A stretch of 64,000 bases of DNA. Source: Vibrio pomeroyi (GTDB taxonomy: Bacteria > Pseudomonadota > Gammaproteobacteria > Enterobacterales > Vibrionaceae). Below, one piece after another: positions 28,161 to 37,891 of the stretch. Made by a program: the position numbers and the translations under genes. A model generated the notes under the pieces. That model worked only from the letters and a program-made list of their open reading frames with translations, had not been told where the DNA came from and ran no database searches. How positions within the stretch are numbered: position 1 is the first letter of the stretch; every line of letters begins with the position of its first letter. The stretch covers positions 2,976,001-3,040,000 of the forward strand of contig NZ_AP025506.1 of the NCBI RefSeq assembly GCF_024347595.1, written 5' to 3'.

Positions 28161-29579
28161 ATGTTCAAGTTTTATCTTCTTACTGCGTCCCTAATATCTT
28201 GTTCGGTACTTGCTTACTCTCCGCTGAATAAACTGCCCGATGGCAGTAGCACAAGCTTAATCTTAGAGTCATTAAGTGGCAGTTCAAATAAAATGAATAC
28301 CAACAGTGATGGCTTTTATCCACCAGCCAGCACTTTAAAACTGGTTACAGCTTTAGCGGCTAAATTGGAGTTAGGAGATGACTTTCACTACACAACCAAC
28401 ATCGCTCGTTCTAACGAAGATGTTGTGATCTCATTCAGCGGTGACCCAACACTACAACGAGAGCACCTAAAAAGCCTTTTAGCTCAATACGCTAAGTCGC
28501 AATCTAGAACCATCAAGGGCAATTTATACCTCGATAACTCGGCTTATACTGGCTATCAACGAGCGGTTGGTTGGCCTTGGGATATTCTAGGGGTTTGTTA
28601 CAGCGCGCCTTCTAGCGCGATGACATTAGACAGCAACTGCGCACAAGCCTCTATTTATACAAAAGATAACGGGACAACGCGCGTATATATCCCTGCACAT
28701 TACCCGATAGACGTGACAACTACTGCTGCCACCGTAACGCGCTCAGGGCAGAAGGCGACACAATGCGACTTAGAGCTCATTACTACCCCAGACAACGCTT
28801 ACAAGCTCTCCGGTTGCTTGGTAGAGCGTAAGAAACCACTACCACTCAAGTTTGCGATTCAAAATCCAGAGCTTTATACCTCTCAAGTAGTGAGTTCATT
28901 GCTTAAAGAACTGAAGATCCAGGTTAAGGGCGATGTTATCGTTGGGGAAAAAGAGAAAGCAGACAAAACAACATTAGTCGCTAGCCACCATTCTGAAAAA
29001 CTTCCAGAACTGCTCGATACTATGCTGAAGAAATCAGACAACCTAATTGCTGACAACCTTACCAAAACGCTAGGTGCGACGTTTTATGTTCAACCGGGCA
29101 GCTTCAATAACGGCACTGAAGCGATAAAGCAGATCTTACTGACTAAGGCCAACATCGATCTCAGCAAAGCGCAGTTAGTCGATGGTTCAGGGTTATCTAG
29201 AAATAACCGAATGAAGTCGCAGACCATGGTGCAAGTTCTGCGTTACATCTGGGAGAACGACAAGCAGCTCAACCTAATTGATGCAATGCCAACGTCAGGT
29301 ATTGATGGAACGCTTAAGTATCGTCATAGCATGCGAAAAGCACCGATTCAAGGCAACATCATTGCCAAAAGCGGCTCTCTATACGGCAGTTACAATATGG
29401 CGGGGTTTGGTTTAGATAAATCAGGGAATCCAAATTCGGTCTTCGTGCAGTTTGTTCGTGATTATTTTCCTGAAAAGCCAAATCCTGACAGACCAGTGGA
29501 AGCACCGATCACGCAGTTTGAACGCGCTTTCTACAAAGATGTGGTCGAGTTTAGTCAAACACAGAACAAATCTCAGTAG
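28161..29579 (+). CDS. dacB: D-alanyl-D-alanine carboxypeptidase/endopeptidase (PBP4)
   Basis: PBP4 trims and cuts cross-links of peptidoglycan in the periplasm. A signal peptide occupies about residues 1-19. The active serine is S57 in PASTLK (SxxK), with SDN near 292 and KSG near 403 in place of the more common KTG. Length 472 aa fits the family. It follows ompU and is convergent with the Mg transporter gene, sharing a strong bidirectional terminator. Confidence 0.93.
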   Translation: MFKFYLLTASLISCSVLAYSPLNKLPDGSSTSLILESLSGSSNKMNTNSDGFYPPASTLKLVTALAAKLELGDDFHYTTNIARSNEDVVISFSGDPTLQREHLKSLLAQYAKSQSRTIKGNLYLDNSAYTGYQRAVGWPWDILGVCYSAPSSAMTLDSNCAQASIYTKDNGTTRVYIPAHYPIDVTTTAATVTRSGQKATQCDLELITTPDNAYKLSGCLVERKKPLPLKFAIQNPELYTSQVVSSLLKELKIQVKGDVIVGEKEKADKTTLVASHHSEKLPELLDTMLKKSDNLIADNLTKTLGATFYVQPGSFNNGTEAIKQILLTKANIDLSKAQLVDGSGLSRNNRMKSQTMVQVLRYIWENDKQLNLIDAMPTSGIDGTLKYRHSMRKAPIQGNIIAKSGSLYGSYNMAGFGLDKSGNPNSVFVQFVRDYFPEKPNPDRPVEAPITQFERAFYKDVVEFSQTQNKSQ

Positions 29580-29616
29580 CGGCTAGTTTCTTGTAAGCGT
29601 TCAATTAAACAATAGA

Positions 29617-29656
29617 AAATGGCGCTGAAGATCTTGAATCTTCAGCGCCATTTTTG
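29617..29656. terminator. Bidirectional terminator between dacB and the mgtE-like gene
   Basis: A 16- to 17-bp stem (AAAATGGCGCTGAAGAT against its complement) with T-tracts on both strands. Confidence 0.92.
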
Positions 29657-29705
29657 TTTCTAAGATATTTTTAGCTATTTTTATAGGTGCCTGTTTTTAT
29701 AGGAG

Positions 29706-30551
29706 CTAAGCGATACCGAGGAATGAATTCACGACCGTGAAATAGATCCACATTCCTGATATATCGACTATCGATGCAAGTACTGGGCTCACTAAAACCG
29801 CAGGATCAAGCTTAAATAGCCTAGCAACGATCGGCAACCCACCACCGAGCACTGTGGATATCGTCACCTGAATAAACAATGCTACGGCAATCGCTAAAGC
29901 AATCATGTTGATGTCATAACCGCCAGTCGATTGGTTTTCGCTAAACAGCAAAATACGACCAATCATCACCACAGCAATCGCAAGTGCCAAGCAAATAGCA
30001 ACTCTAAACTCTTTCCATAAAACGTTAGCCCATTGACGCTTCTTCAACTCGCCGGTGGCTAAGGCTCTAATCACTAGAGTCGCTGCTTGTGTTCCTGTGT
30101 TACCCCCCGCAGCAGCGATTACCGGCATATAAATAGCCAGAAGTACTAACTGGCTAAGGATGTCTTCATACTGAGCGATGATAAGCCCAGAAACGATACC
30201 CAGCAGTGCTAAGGCAATAATCCAACCGATGCGCTGCCTAACGTGGCTCATCACCCCTGTTGAAAGGTAACCCTGTTGAGGTTCAACCTCCGAGTAGATC
30301 AGCCCTAGTTGGTGAGCTAGATGTCGAGAGCGCTTCTCAAAGCCCTGCTCTTCTAACTCACTAAGTAAAGTCTGAATCGTACTAAGAGAACATTGCCCAA
30401 GTACTATCACCGCATCTTCAAGCGGCATGCGGTTCAAAAGGTTAACTTGTTGCTCACGTCCGTACTGTTGAAATGCATTCGATACAGCTTGGATGTCTTG
30501 CTCTGAGTACAGAGCTTCAATAGATAAAAAAGTGTTGTTCATTACCGTCAT
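29706..30551 (-). CDS. MgtE-family Mg2+ transporter without CBS domains
   Basis: This 281-residue inner-membrane protein has a short cytoplasmic N-terminal helical domain (about 1-95) and five membrane segments. The MgtE signature PVIAAAGGNTGTQAATLVIR lies in a central segment, and LDPAVLVSPVLASIVDISG carries the aspartates lining the pore. Typical MgtE proteins are about 450 aa and have two CBS domains that sense Mg2+ and gate the channel; those are absent here, so gating must differ. The start at 30551 has GGGAG seven bases upstream, better than the longer frame from 30572. Its leader is unusual (short ORF, hairpins, repeats). Confidence 0.85.
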   Translation of the reverse strand: MTVMNNTFLSIEALYSEQDIQAVSNAFQQYGREQQVNLLNRMPLEDAVIVLGQCSLSTIQTLLSELEEQGFEKRSRHLAHQLGLIYSEVEPQQGYLSTGVMSHVRQRIGWIIALALLGIVSGLIIAQYEDILSQLVLLAIYMPVIAAAGGNTGTQAATLVIRALATGELKKRQWANVLWKEFRVAICLALAIAVVMIGRILLFSENQSTGGYDINMIALAIAVALFIQVTISTVLGGGLPIVARLFKLDPAVLVSPVLASIVDISGMWIYFTVVNSFLGIA

Positions 30552-30593
30552 GGCGAATCTCCCGATTGGCAAAGGTAACGACCATCAAAACAA

Positions 30594-30686
30594 ATAGCTT
30601 ATAGCTAATACACCAAGGGCATATAGCGTTTACACCAAGAGGATGTAGCAAAGCGCACCAAGAACGTATAACTAGGCGCACCAAAA
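30594..30686 (-). repeat. Four tandem imperfect 22-23-bp repeats in the mgtE-like leader
   Basis: CACCAA recurs at 30611, 30633, 30656 and 30679 (intervals of 22, 23 and 23). Each is preceded by a TATAGC-like or TGTAGC-like segment. The repeats end about 40 nt before the transporter's start codon. I know of no described element with this pattern. Confidence 0.75.
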
Positions 30687-30760
30687 GCTGAAAACTACTG
30701 GTGTGTCTACTTGTTAGAATCTAGAGTGTGGAAAAGAATGAGGGGAAAAAACACAGATAC

Positions 30761-30777
30761 CCTACCTGAACGGCAGG
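30761..30777 (-). promoter_or_regulatory. Possible weak attenuator hairpin in the mgtE-like leader
   Basis: On the minus strand CCTGCC pairs with GGTAGG (one G-U) around a 5-nt loop. A run of six T follows nine nt later (30751-30746), so intrinsic termination is possible but weak. Confidence 0.4.
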
Positions 30778-30801
30778 ACAATAGATCAATACCGAGACAG
30801 G

Positions 30802-30846
30802 TTATTCTTCTCCATTCAAACTAGGAGGATGGTCGGTATTGTTCAT
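30802..30846 (-). CDS. Candidate 14-residue leader peptide
   Basis: The ORF reads MNNTDHPPSLNGEE then stop. It has a strong Shine-Dalgarno (GGAG six bases before ATG). It contains a PP pair and acidic residues, features that slow ribosomes and that are used by the MgtL-type leaders of Mg2+ transporters in enteric bacteria. CAATACCGA in its first codons can pair perfectly with TCGGTATTG after its stop codon, so translation would disrupt a hairpin. Function is inference. Confidence 0.5.
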   Translation of the reverse strand: MNNTDHPPSLNGEE

Positions 30847-30863
30847 AAAAATCTCCAGAATTA

Positions 30864-30878
30864 CTGTCAATTTGACAG
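30864..30878. promoter_or_regulatory. CTGTCAA-T-TTGACAG palindrome upstream of the leader ORF
   Basis: A perfect 7-bp inverted repeat with a single central base lies 18 nt upstream of the leader ATG. It may be an operator or the first stem of the leader RNA. Confidence 0.45.
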
Positions 30879-30932
30879 CGCGCATAGTGTAGCAATAGGC
30901 GTTTCAAAGTTTCGTCAATTTTAGGTCAATAA

Positions 30933-30956
30933 AAAAGGCATCCGTAGATGCCTTTT
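30933..30956 (-). terminator. Terminator after tyrS
   Basis: Stem AAAGGCATC / GATGCCTTT with a CGTA-type loop and a minus-strand T-run, 23 nt past the tyrS stop. Confidence 0.9.
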
Positions 30957-30978
30957 GTTCAATTATTGATGAGCGTTA

Positions 30979-32166
30979 TTACTTGATAGTAATACGAGCA
31001 AACTTACGCTTACCAACTTGGTAAACCGCAGTACCTGCTTCAGGTACAAATTTGCTGTCTTCAATCTTCTCGCCTTCAAGCTTAGCTGCGCCTTGCTTGA
31101 TCATACGCATCGCATCAGAAGTCGAGTTTACTAGACCCGCTTCTTTTAGAACGTTAGCAATTGGTAGGCCTGCTTCGAATTCGAATTCAGGCATATCTTC
31201 TGGCACTTGATTCTTAGCAAAACGGTTAACGAACTCTTGCTCTGCTGCATCAGCATCCGCTTCAGAGTGGAAACGAGCAATGATCTCTTTTGCTAGTAGC
31301 ACTTTCACGTCACGCGGGTTCTTACCTGCATCAACGCCAGCTTTCAGTTCCGCAACTTCTTCAAGTGGACGGAAAGACAATAGCTCGTAGTAGCTCCACA
31401 TTAGATCGTCAGAGATAGACATGATCTTACCAAACATCTCGCTTGGTGCTTCGCTGATACCGATGTAGTTGTGCGCAGATTTAGACATCTTCTTCACGCC
31501 GTCTAGACCAACAAGTAGTGGCATCATCAGTACCGCTTGTGGTTTTTGACCTGCTGCTTTTTGCAGTTCACGACCCATTAGAAGGTTAAACTTCTGGTCA
31601 GTACCGCCAAGCTCAACGTCGCTCTCTAGTGCAACAGAGTCGTGACCTTGAAGAAGTGGGTACATGAATTCGTGGATAGCGATCGGTTGACCACCAGCGT
31701 AACGCTTTTTAAAGTCATCACGTTCAAGCATACGAGCAACAGTTTGGTTAGAAGCAAGACGAATCATACCTTCAGCACCAAGCTCAGATAGCCACTCAGA
31801 GTTGAAACGAATTTGCGTTTTCGCAGGATCTAGAATCTTGAATACTTGCTCTTTGTAAGTTTCAGCATTCTTCAATACGTCTTCACGGCTTAGCGGTGGA
31901 CGCGTTGAGTTTTTACCTGATGGGTCACCAACCATTGCAGTGAAATCACCGATAAGGAATGTCACTTCATGACCAAGCTCTTGGAAAGCACGAAGCTTGT
32001 TAAAGATAACCGTATGGCCTAAGTGGATATCTGGAGCTGTTGGATCGGCACCCAGCTTAATGCGTAAAGGACGACCTTCTTTTAATTTATCAATCAGTTC
32101 GTCTTCTGGAATCAGTTCTTCTACGCCACGTTTGATCTCGGCTAGTGCAGCTTCAATACTCGCCAT
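30979..32166 (-). CDS. tyrS: Tyrosyl-tRNA synthetase
   Basis: A class I synthetase of 395 aa. The HIGH-type motif is HLGH in [16 protein letters not shown] is present as [10 protein letters not shown], and an S4-like RNA-binding domain closes the protein ([20 protein letters not shown]). This matches the TyrZ-like subtype with the KMSKS motif. The gene is divergent from the M23 peptidase. Confidence 0.95.
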   Translation of the reverse strand: MASIEAALAEIKRGVEELIPEDELIDKLKEGRPLRIKLGADPTAPDIHLGHTVIFNKLRAFQELGHEVTFLIGDFTAMVGDPSGKNSTRPPLSREDVLKNAETYKEQVFKILDPAKTQIRFNSEWLSELGAEGMIRLASNQTVARMLERDDFKKRYAGGQPIAIHEFMYPLLQGHDSVALESDVELGGTDQKFNLLMGRELQKAAGQKPQAVLMMPLLVGLDGVKKMSKSAHNYIGISEAPSEMFGKIMSISDDLMWSYYELLSFRPLEEVAELKAGVDAGKNPRDVKVLLAKEIIARFHSEADADAAEQEFVNRFAKNQVPEDMPEFEFEAGLPIANVLKEAGLVNSTSDAMRMIKQGAAKLEGEKIEDSKFVPEAGTAVYQVGKRKFARITIK

Positions 32167-32295
32167 TCTTGTTCACTCCCACAGATTTGGCAAAAATACA
32201 TTAATTAGACATCTTACTTGAATAGCGATGTATTTTGAAACCAGTTACACTATTCCGTCGCCGATTTTCATAATATTTACAGAACGAACCGGAAC

Positions 32296-33585
32296 ATGTT
32301 GTCTATTTTTGCACGCCTTCCTATTTTGCACCGGGCTTTTATCGCATTTTTTAGTGCCGTAATTTTCGTCGCGATTTTTCTACTCCCCGACGTCAACAGT
32401 TTGCGTGACGACTCGGGCGCTTTAGTCGTGGGAAAACATTATCCACTGACTATCGATGCATCTGCGCTGGTTAGCTCAAGTGATGCACCACCAACGGCAG
32501 TACTCAATTGGGAAAAATACACCGTTCGTTCTGGCGAAAGCACCTCTGTTTTATTCGAGCGTATTGGCCTCTCATACCGCCTGTTAATCACGCTACTCAA
32601 TACCAATAATGATATTAAGAAACAGCTGTCGAACCTGAGACCTGGCGATGTATTGCAATTCGGCTTTGATGAAAACAACGACCTTATTCAGTTAAAACGA
32701 CAACTTAGTGCCTTTGAAAGCTTCAAAATCACTAAATCTGGCGATTCATTTTCTTCTAGCTTCGACAAGAAAGAAGTGGCCTACCAATACAACTATGCCG
32801 AAGCCAACATCACCTCTAACTTCTGGAATGCCGGTGTCAGTGCAGGCCTAACAGCAAACCAAATCATGGAACTGGCGGGTATTTTCGGTTGGGATATAGA
32901 CTTCGCATTGGATATTCGTAAAAACGACAGTTTCAAGATCTTGTATCAAGAGAAAGTAGTTGAAGGCGAAGTTATTGGTCGAGGCAAGATTATGGCGGCA
33001 GTATTCAAAAACCAAGGTGATTCATTTACCGCGGTATTGGATGACAAAAGCGGCAACTACTTCGATGAAAATGGTCGAGCAATGAAGAAGGCCTTCCTAC
33101 GCTCTCCGATTGATTTCCGTCGTGTAACATCGAACTTTAACCCACGCAGAAAACACCCAGTAACAGGCAAGGTTCGTGCTCACCGTGGTACTGACTACGC
33201 AGCCCCTGTTGGTACGCCTATCTGGGCGGCAGGTGATGGTATCGTTCAGAAATCTGGCTACAACCAGTTCAATGGTAACTATGTGTTCATCCGCCACAGC
33301 AACACCTACATCACCAAGTACTTGCACATGAAGCGACGCATGGTGAAAACGGGTCAACGAGTCAAACAAGGCCAAACCATTGGTACTTTGGGTGGTACAG
33401 GTCGTGTTACTGGTCCGCACTTACACTATGAATTCTTGGTTAATGGCGTTCACAAGAATGCACGTACCGTGAAATTGCCACAATCCAAGTCGCTAACCGG
33501 TAAAGCAAAAGCTACTTTCATTGCGAATTCAGAGATTCGATTGAAGAACCTTGAGCGATACGGTCAGTTGCTAGCAACTAATTAG
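32296..33585 (+). CDS. M23-family murein DD-endopeptidase (ShyC/MepM-like)
   Basis: This 429-aa protein has one N-terminal membrane anchor (about 12-32) and a LysM/OapA-like domain (KYTVRSGESTSVLFERIG, about 75-140). The C-terminal LytM zinc peptidase domain (about 280-390) has zinc ligands H296 and D300 in HRGTDYA and H377 in HLH (H375-L-H377). It should cut peptide cross-links in peptidoglycan, allowing growth of the wall. Its place divergent from tyrS matches V. cholerae VC0630, which I recall as shyC; the symbol is not asserted. It is convergent with the RND genes. Confidence 0.88.
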   Translation: MLSIFARLPILHRAFIAFFSAVIFVAIFLLPDVNSLRDDSGALVVGKHYPLTIDASALVSSSDAPPTAVLNWEKYTVRSGESTSVLFERIGLSYRLLITLLNTNNDIKKQLSNLRPGDVLQFGFDENNDLIQLKRQLSAFESFKITKSGDSFSSSFDKKEVAYQYNYAEANITSNFWNAGVSAGLTANQIMELAGIFGWDIDFALDIRKNDSFKILYQEKVVEGEVIGRGKIMAAVFKNQGDSFTAVLDDKSGNYFDENGRAMKKAFLRSPIDFRRVTSNFNPRRKHPVTGKVRAHRGTDYAAPVGTPIWAAGDGIVQKSGYNQFNGNYVFIRHSNTYITKYLHMKRRMVKTGQRVKQGQTIGTLGGTGRVTGPHLHYEFLVNGVHKNARTVKLPQSKSLTGKAKATFIANSEIRLKNLERYGQLLATN

Positions 33586-33611
33586 ATTCAAAGTCTAATC
33601 ACGTTAAAAAT

Positions 33612-33641
33612 AAAAAGAGTGCCTATCAAGGCGCTCTTTTT
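33612..33641. terminator. Bidirectional terminator between the M23 gene and the RND pump
   Basis: Stem AAAAAGAG-GCC / GGC-CTCTTTTT with one mismatch and a 6-nt loop, T-tracts on both strands. Confidence 0.87.
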
Positions 33642-33666
33642 ATTTTCGCAGAATCCAAATGTTCTG

Positions 33667-36600
33667 TTATTTTTCAGGCTTCTTTTCTCGACCTAACATC
33701 AATAGACATGGTGTCAGTACCAAGGTCAGTACCGTGGCAAATGCTAGCCCACCAGCAATAGCAGTCGCGAGCTGTGACCACCATTGTGTACTTGGCGCGC
33801 CAAACTCTATCTTCTGATTAATCAAGTCGATGTTCATCTCTAACACCATTGGCATCAATCCTAAGATAGTCGTAACAGTCGTGAGCATTACTGGCCTTAA
33901 ACGCTGAACACCGGTTCTCAGAATCGCATCTCGCTTATCTAAGCCTCTTTTGATCAGCTGATTATAAGTGTCAATCAGTACGATGTTGTTGTTCACCACT
34001 ATCCCTGCCAGTGCGATCACTCCGATACCCGACATAACAATGCCAAACGGGCGCTGGAAGATAAGCAGACCAACAAACACACCAACCGTAGAGAACAGCA
34101 CCGCACTTAGAATCAAGAACGCTTGATAGAAATTGTTGAACTGAGTAATTAGGATCAAGGCCATTACCGCCAGTGCAACCAAGAAAGCACTTTGTAAGAA
34201 GGCTGACGAGTTCTCTTGTTCTTCGTTTTGGCCGCGGATACGAAACTCAACACTACTCGGCAGTCCCAATTCACTTAACGCTTGCTCGATCTTTGGCAGT
34301 TCAAGAGTAAGATTATATCCCTCTTCCATATCCGCCATAATGTTCACGACTCGCTTACCATCGAGACGCTTAATTGTGTCCTGTTTATGGTCGGGAACAA
34401 TCTGAGCAAAGTTGGTAATTGGCACTAAGCCAGCAGGTGTTTTGACTCTCAATTGATCAAAGCGTCCGATATCCCTTTTATCATTCGGGTAACGCACCAA
34501 AATATCGACCTCTTCTGATGAGTCATCAGGTAAGTAATCACCAATCTTTAGCCCGTTAGTGACAAACTGAACGGTGTTGCCAACCAAGGTTGCGTCTGCT
34601 GCAAAACGCGCAGCATCATCTCGACGGATATCCACCTTCCAATCGATGCCATCTTTACTCGCAGTGTCGCTGATATTGGTCAGTGCTTGATTGCCATCCG
34701 CCCAATTTCTCACAATTTTTGCTGCCTGATTAAGTTGCTCCGGTGTTTTAGCCGACAGCTCAATCACCAAGTCATTTTCAACCGGAGGCCCAGCATCGGG
34801 AAACTTGTATTCAATCTCGACACCAGCGTATTGATCGGTTTGCACCTTTAACTCATCAATAATCGCTTTAACACTGCGGCGGTATTGCCAGTCAACAGGA
34901 GTAATCGATATCAAACCAATCTGGTCGTCCCCGCCGGTACGCGTATAAACGGTATCGAACTCGTCATGATTCAGCATCATCTGTTCAATATCGCGCATGA
35001 TGTCATCTTTTTCTTGAATTGAAAGATCGCCATGAGAACGAACTTTGACGTTAAAGAATGGTGGATCAACCTCAGGGAAGAACTCAGCACCGAGTCCTGC
35101 TTTTGAATACGTAAAACCAACCGCCACCGCAAGTAATATCGCACTGAACAGAATCTTAAATGGGTGTTTAATCGCAATCGACAGTGTGTGGTAATAAGCC
35201 TTGGTTAAGCCTGTCGCCTGTGAGAAATCACCGTTATGCAAAGCCACCATTCGAGCTTGGCTCTGGGACGATACGTATTGCGGTTTTCCAATTAAGCCAC
35301 CTAACACGGGCACAAATAACAGCGCCATAATCAATGAAGCAGTTAAGGTAGCGATCAGAGTGAGTGGCAGGAACTTCATGAATTCACCTGTTACATCTGG
35401 CCAAAATAGAAGTGGAGCAAACGCCGCTAAGGTTGTCGCCGTTGATGCCGTTATTGGCCATGCCATTCGTTTGGCTGCATCTCGATAGGCTGCTTTACGC
35501 ACTTCCCCTTCTTGCATTCTCCGGTCGGCAAATTCAGTCACCACAATCGCACCGTCGACCAACATCCCGACCGCCATAATCAGAGAGAACAGCACCACGA
35601 TGTTAACGGTTAAGCCGAATACAGACAGAACCAATAACCCCGTCAGGAATGATCCTGGAATTGAGATGCCCACCAATAACGCGGTACGCACGCCAAGAAT
35701 CGCGATAATCACAATCACGACTAGAATAATGGCGGATAAGATATTGTTTTGCAGATCATTCAGCATGATCTTCACATCTTTGGATTCGTCCCAAGTGTAT
35801 TTAACCAACAGGTTATTTGGCCATTCAGCTTGCTGCTGAGCCCCAGCCATCACGGCTTTCACTAGCTCAACGGTTTCGATGATGTTCTCACCTGCACGCT
35901 TTTTGATGTCCAAGACCACCGCAGATTTACCATCTAAACGCGCAAAGCTCTCTGGATCTCTAAATGCTCGACGAACTGTAGCCACATCACCAAAAGTGAC
36001 CACCTGTTTGCCATCCACTTTAATAGGTAACTCAAGCACATCCTTTAAGGAATTAAACACCGAGGGCACTTTAACCGAGAAACGACCATAGCCCGTATCA
36101 ACAAAACCCGCGGCAACCACTCGGTTGTTCAAAGCGATCAAGTTGTAGATATCCGCTTGATCTAGGCTATAGCTCTCCATCAATAGAGGATCAACGATGA
36201 TTTCAACGATGTCTTCTCTATCACCTGCAATATCGACCTCTAATATCTGGCGATAGCTTTCGAGTTTATCTCCTACTTCTCGGGCAATTTGTACGATAGT
36301 ACGTTCAGGAACAGTACCGAATAGCACAACAGAAAGTACTGGTTGCTCAGAAGCGAGTGTGACTTCATTTACGGTTGGTTCATCACTGTCTTCTGGTAAC
36401 TTTGGTTTGGCAAGGTCTACGGCATCACGAACATCCGCCATCGCTTTGGTAAGATCGACTCCAACGTTAAACTCCAACACCACAGAGGCATGACCTTCCG
36501 CTGCAGTGGCTGTCATCTCTTTTACGCCCTCAATCGACCTCAGCTCTTGCTCTATAGGTCGAACTAAAAGACGTTCAGCATCAGTTGGCGAGATCCCTTG

Positions 36601-36756
36601 GTGCCCGACGGAAACGTAGATAATCGGGATCGTAATGTCAGGGCTCGACTCTTTGGGGATCGTGATATAGGTAATGACACCTGCAACCAGAATAAGCGCC
36701 AACAGAGAGAGCATTGTTCGAGCACGAGACAAGGCTGCATCAATAATTGAATACAT
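33667..36756 (-). CDS. RND-family efflux transporter permease (AcrB/MexB type)
   Basis: The 1029-residue protein has twelve membrane segments and two large periplasmic loops, the HAE1 RND layout. The proton-relay region in TM4 is LIMAVGMLVDGAIVVTEFAD. The C-terminal signature is QRLRPVMLTTVTTILGLMPM. The trimer exports drugs, bile or fatty acids across the envelope together with a TolC-type outer-membrane channel, which is not encoded here. It follows its membrane-fusion partner by 10 nt. The substrate is unknown. Confidence 0.93.
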   Translation of the reverse strand: MYSIIDAALSRARTMLSLLALILVAGVITYITIPKESSPDITIPIIYVSVGHQGISPTDAERLLVRPIEQELRSIEGVKEMTATAAEGHASVVLEFNVGVDLTKAMADVRDAVDLAKPKLPEDSDEPTVNEVTLASEQPVLSVVLFGTVPERTIVQIAREVGDKLESYRQILEVDIAGDREDIVEIIVDPLLMESYSLDQADIYNLIALNNRVVAAGFVDTGYGRFSVKVPSVFNSLKDVLELPIKVDGKQVVTFGDVATVRRAFRDPESFARLDGKSAVVLDIKKRAGENIIETVELVKAVMAGAQQQAEWPNNLLVKYTWDESKDVKIMLNDLQNNILSAIILVVIVIIAILGVRTALLVGISIPGSFLTGLLVLSVFGLTVNIVVLFSLIMAVGMLVDGAIVVTEFADRRMQEGEVRKAAYRDAAKRMAWPITASTATTLAAFAPLLFWPDVTGEFMKFLPLTLIATLTASLIMALLFVPVLGGLIGKPQYVSSQSQARMVALHNGDFSQATGLTKAYYHTLSIAIKHPFKILFSAILLAVAVGFTYSKAGLGAEFFPEVDPPFFNVKVRSHGDLSIQEKDDIMRDIEQMMLNHDEFDTVYTRTGGDDQIGLISITPVDWQYRRSVKAIIDELKVQTDQYAGVEIEYKFPDAGPPVENDLVIELSAKTPEQLNQAAKIVRNWADGNQALTNISDTASKDGIDWKVDIRRDDAARFAADATLVGNTVQFVTNGLKIGDYLPDDSSEEVDILVRYPNDKRDIGRFDQLRVKTPAGLVPITNFAQIVPDHKQDTIKRLDGKRVVNIMADMEEGYNLTLELPKIEQALSELGLPSSVEFRIRGQNEEQENSSAFLQSAFLVALAVMALILITQFNNFYQAFLILSAVLFSTVGVFVGLLIFQRPFGIVMSGIGVIALAGIVVNNNIVLIDTYNQLIKRGLDKRDAILRTGVQRLRPVMLTTVTTILGLMPMVLEMNIDLINQKIEFGAPSTQWWSQLATAIAGGLAFATVLTLVLTPCLLMLGREKKPEK

Positions 36757-36766
36757 CTGTTATCTC

Positions 36767-37891
36767 CTACTCAGTTGTTACGTTTGGGAGTTCAGCACCT
36801 TGCTCAACCGCAATCACCGAATCACCATCACGCACAAACCCTTGTCCTACAGTAATGATATCGACCCGTTGACCTAAACCCGTGAGCCACACCCCATCTT
36901 GTTCTGCCTTCACTAGCTGAATCCCAACAAATTTTACGATGGGTGAATCATCGACTGAAACCAACGTTTTGACCCCAAGATTACCGACTTCATCCAAAGC
37001 CAACATCGCTGGAGTCACCTTGATTGCGTCTCTTGTTTCTAGGTTGAGTTTCACTTCAGCGCTAACCCCTGCAGGTAATAGACCTTCAGAGTTATCGATT
37101 TCAATCTCGATTGGAAAAGTATTAGTTGAGGCCGAAGAAATTCGAGACACATAACGCAAGCGCCCTTCTGCCTCTTCTCTTCCTAGCAAGCGAACCAAAG
37201 CAGATTGATTGACTAGCAGATGTTGAATGTGGCGCTCACTAACATCAGCTTCAATCACCAGAGGATCAAGGTCAATCACGCCTGCGACTGGATCACCAAC
37301 ACCAACGAAATCACCCAACTCAACCATCAAATCCTGAACCACACCCGAAAAAGGCGAGGTAATAACAGTATTCTTTAAAGCCAATTCTGCATTTCGCATC
37401 ATGGCTTTCGCTTCAGTTAACGAAGCCTCAGCGGTGGTATAAGCTATCTCACCTTGCAGACCTCTTTTCTTAAGTGACTGCGCCGCTTTGAACTCTTTCT
37501 GCTTTAAACGATACAGAGCCGATGCTCGCTCTAACTGTATCTCCAAATCACCTTTATCTATCTGAGCAATCGCCTGCCCCGCTTTAACCACATCGCCTTT
37601 CACGACGTTCAAGCGAACAATCTTTCCCGCAACTTCCGCCCCTAACCGAGCATGCCTGTCGGGTGCCGTGCGACCGTATAAATCAATGGTTTTAAAGGTG
37701 GGTGATGAGGTAAATGTTTGAAAAGAGACCTTGGCTAACGGGATTTCTGTCGCTTTTTTCTCTGGCGACTCTTCTGCTTGCCCCACTCCTAGGCCAAGCC
37801 AGATAGACAACAACATCACTAAAATCAAAGACACCAGCCACGGCTGTTTCAGTTTCTGAAAAAGTGGTGAGTTAGAAAATAGAGTGGGCAT
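36767..37891 (-). CDS. RND efflux membrane-fusion protein
   Basis: This is the periplasmic adaptor of the pump, 374 aa, anchored by an N-terminal hydrophobic segment (about 18-37). The lipoyl/barrel-sandwich halves are visible as GRTAPDRHARLGAEVAGKIV and PFSGVVQDLMVELGDFVGVG, with a coiled coil between (about 110-160). It is the first gene of the pair. The adjacent 375-bp space upstream has no local regulator gene. Confidence 0.9.
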   Translation of the reverse strand: MPTLFSNSPLFQKLKQPWLVSLILVMLLSIWLGLGVGQAEESPEKKATEIPLAKVSFQTFTSSPTFKTIDLYGRTAPDRHARLGAEVAGKIVRLNVVKGDVVKAGQAIAQIDKGDLEIQLERASALYRLKQKEFKAAQSLKKRGLQGEIAYTTAEASLTEAKAMMRNAELALKNTVITSPFSGVVQDLMVELGDFVGVGDPVAGVIDLDPLVIEADVSERHIQHLLVNQSALVRLLGREEAEGRLRYVSRISSASTNTFPIEIEIDNSEGLLPAGVSAEVKLNLETRDAIKVTPAMLALDEVGNLGVKTLVSVDDSPIVKFVGIQLVKAEQDGVWLTGLGQRVDIITVGQGFVRDGDSVIAVEQGAELPNVTTE

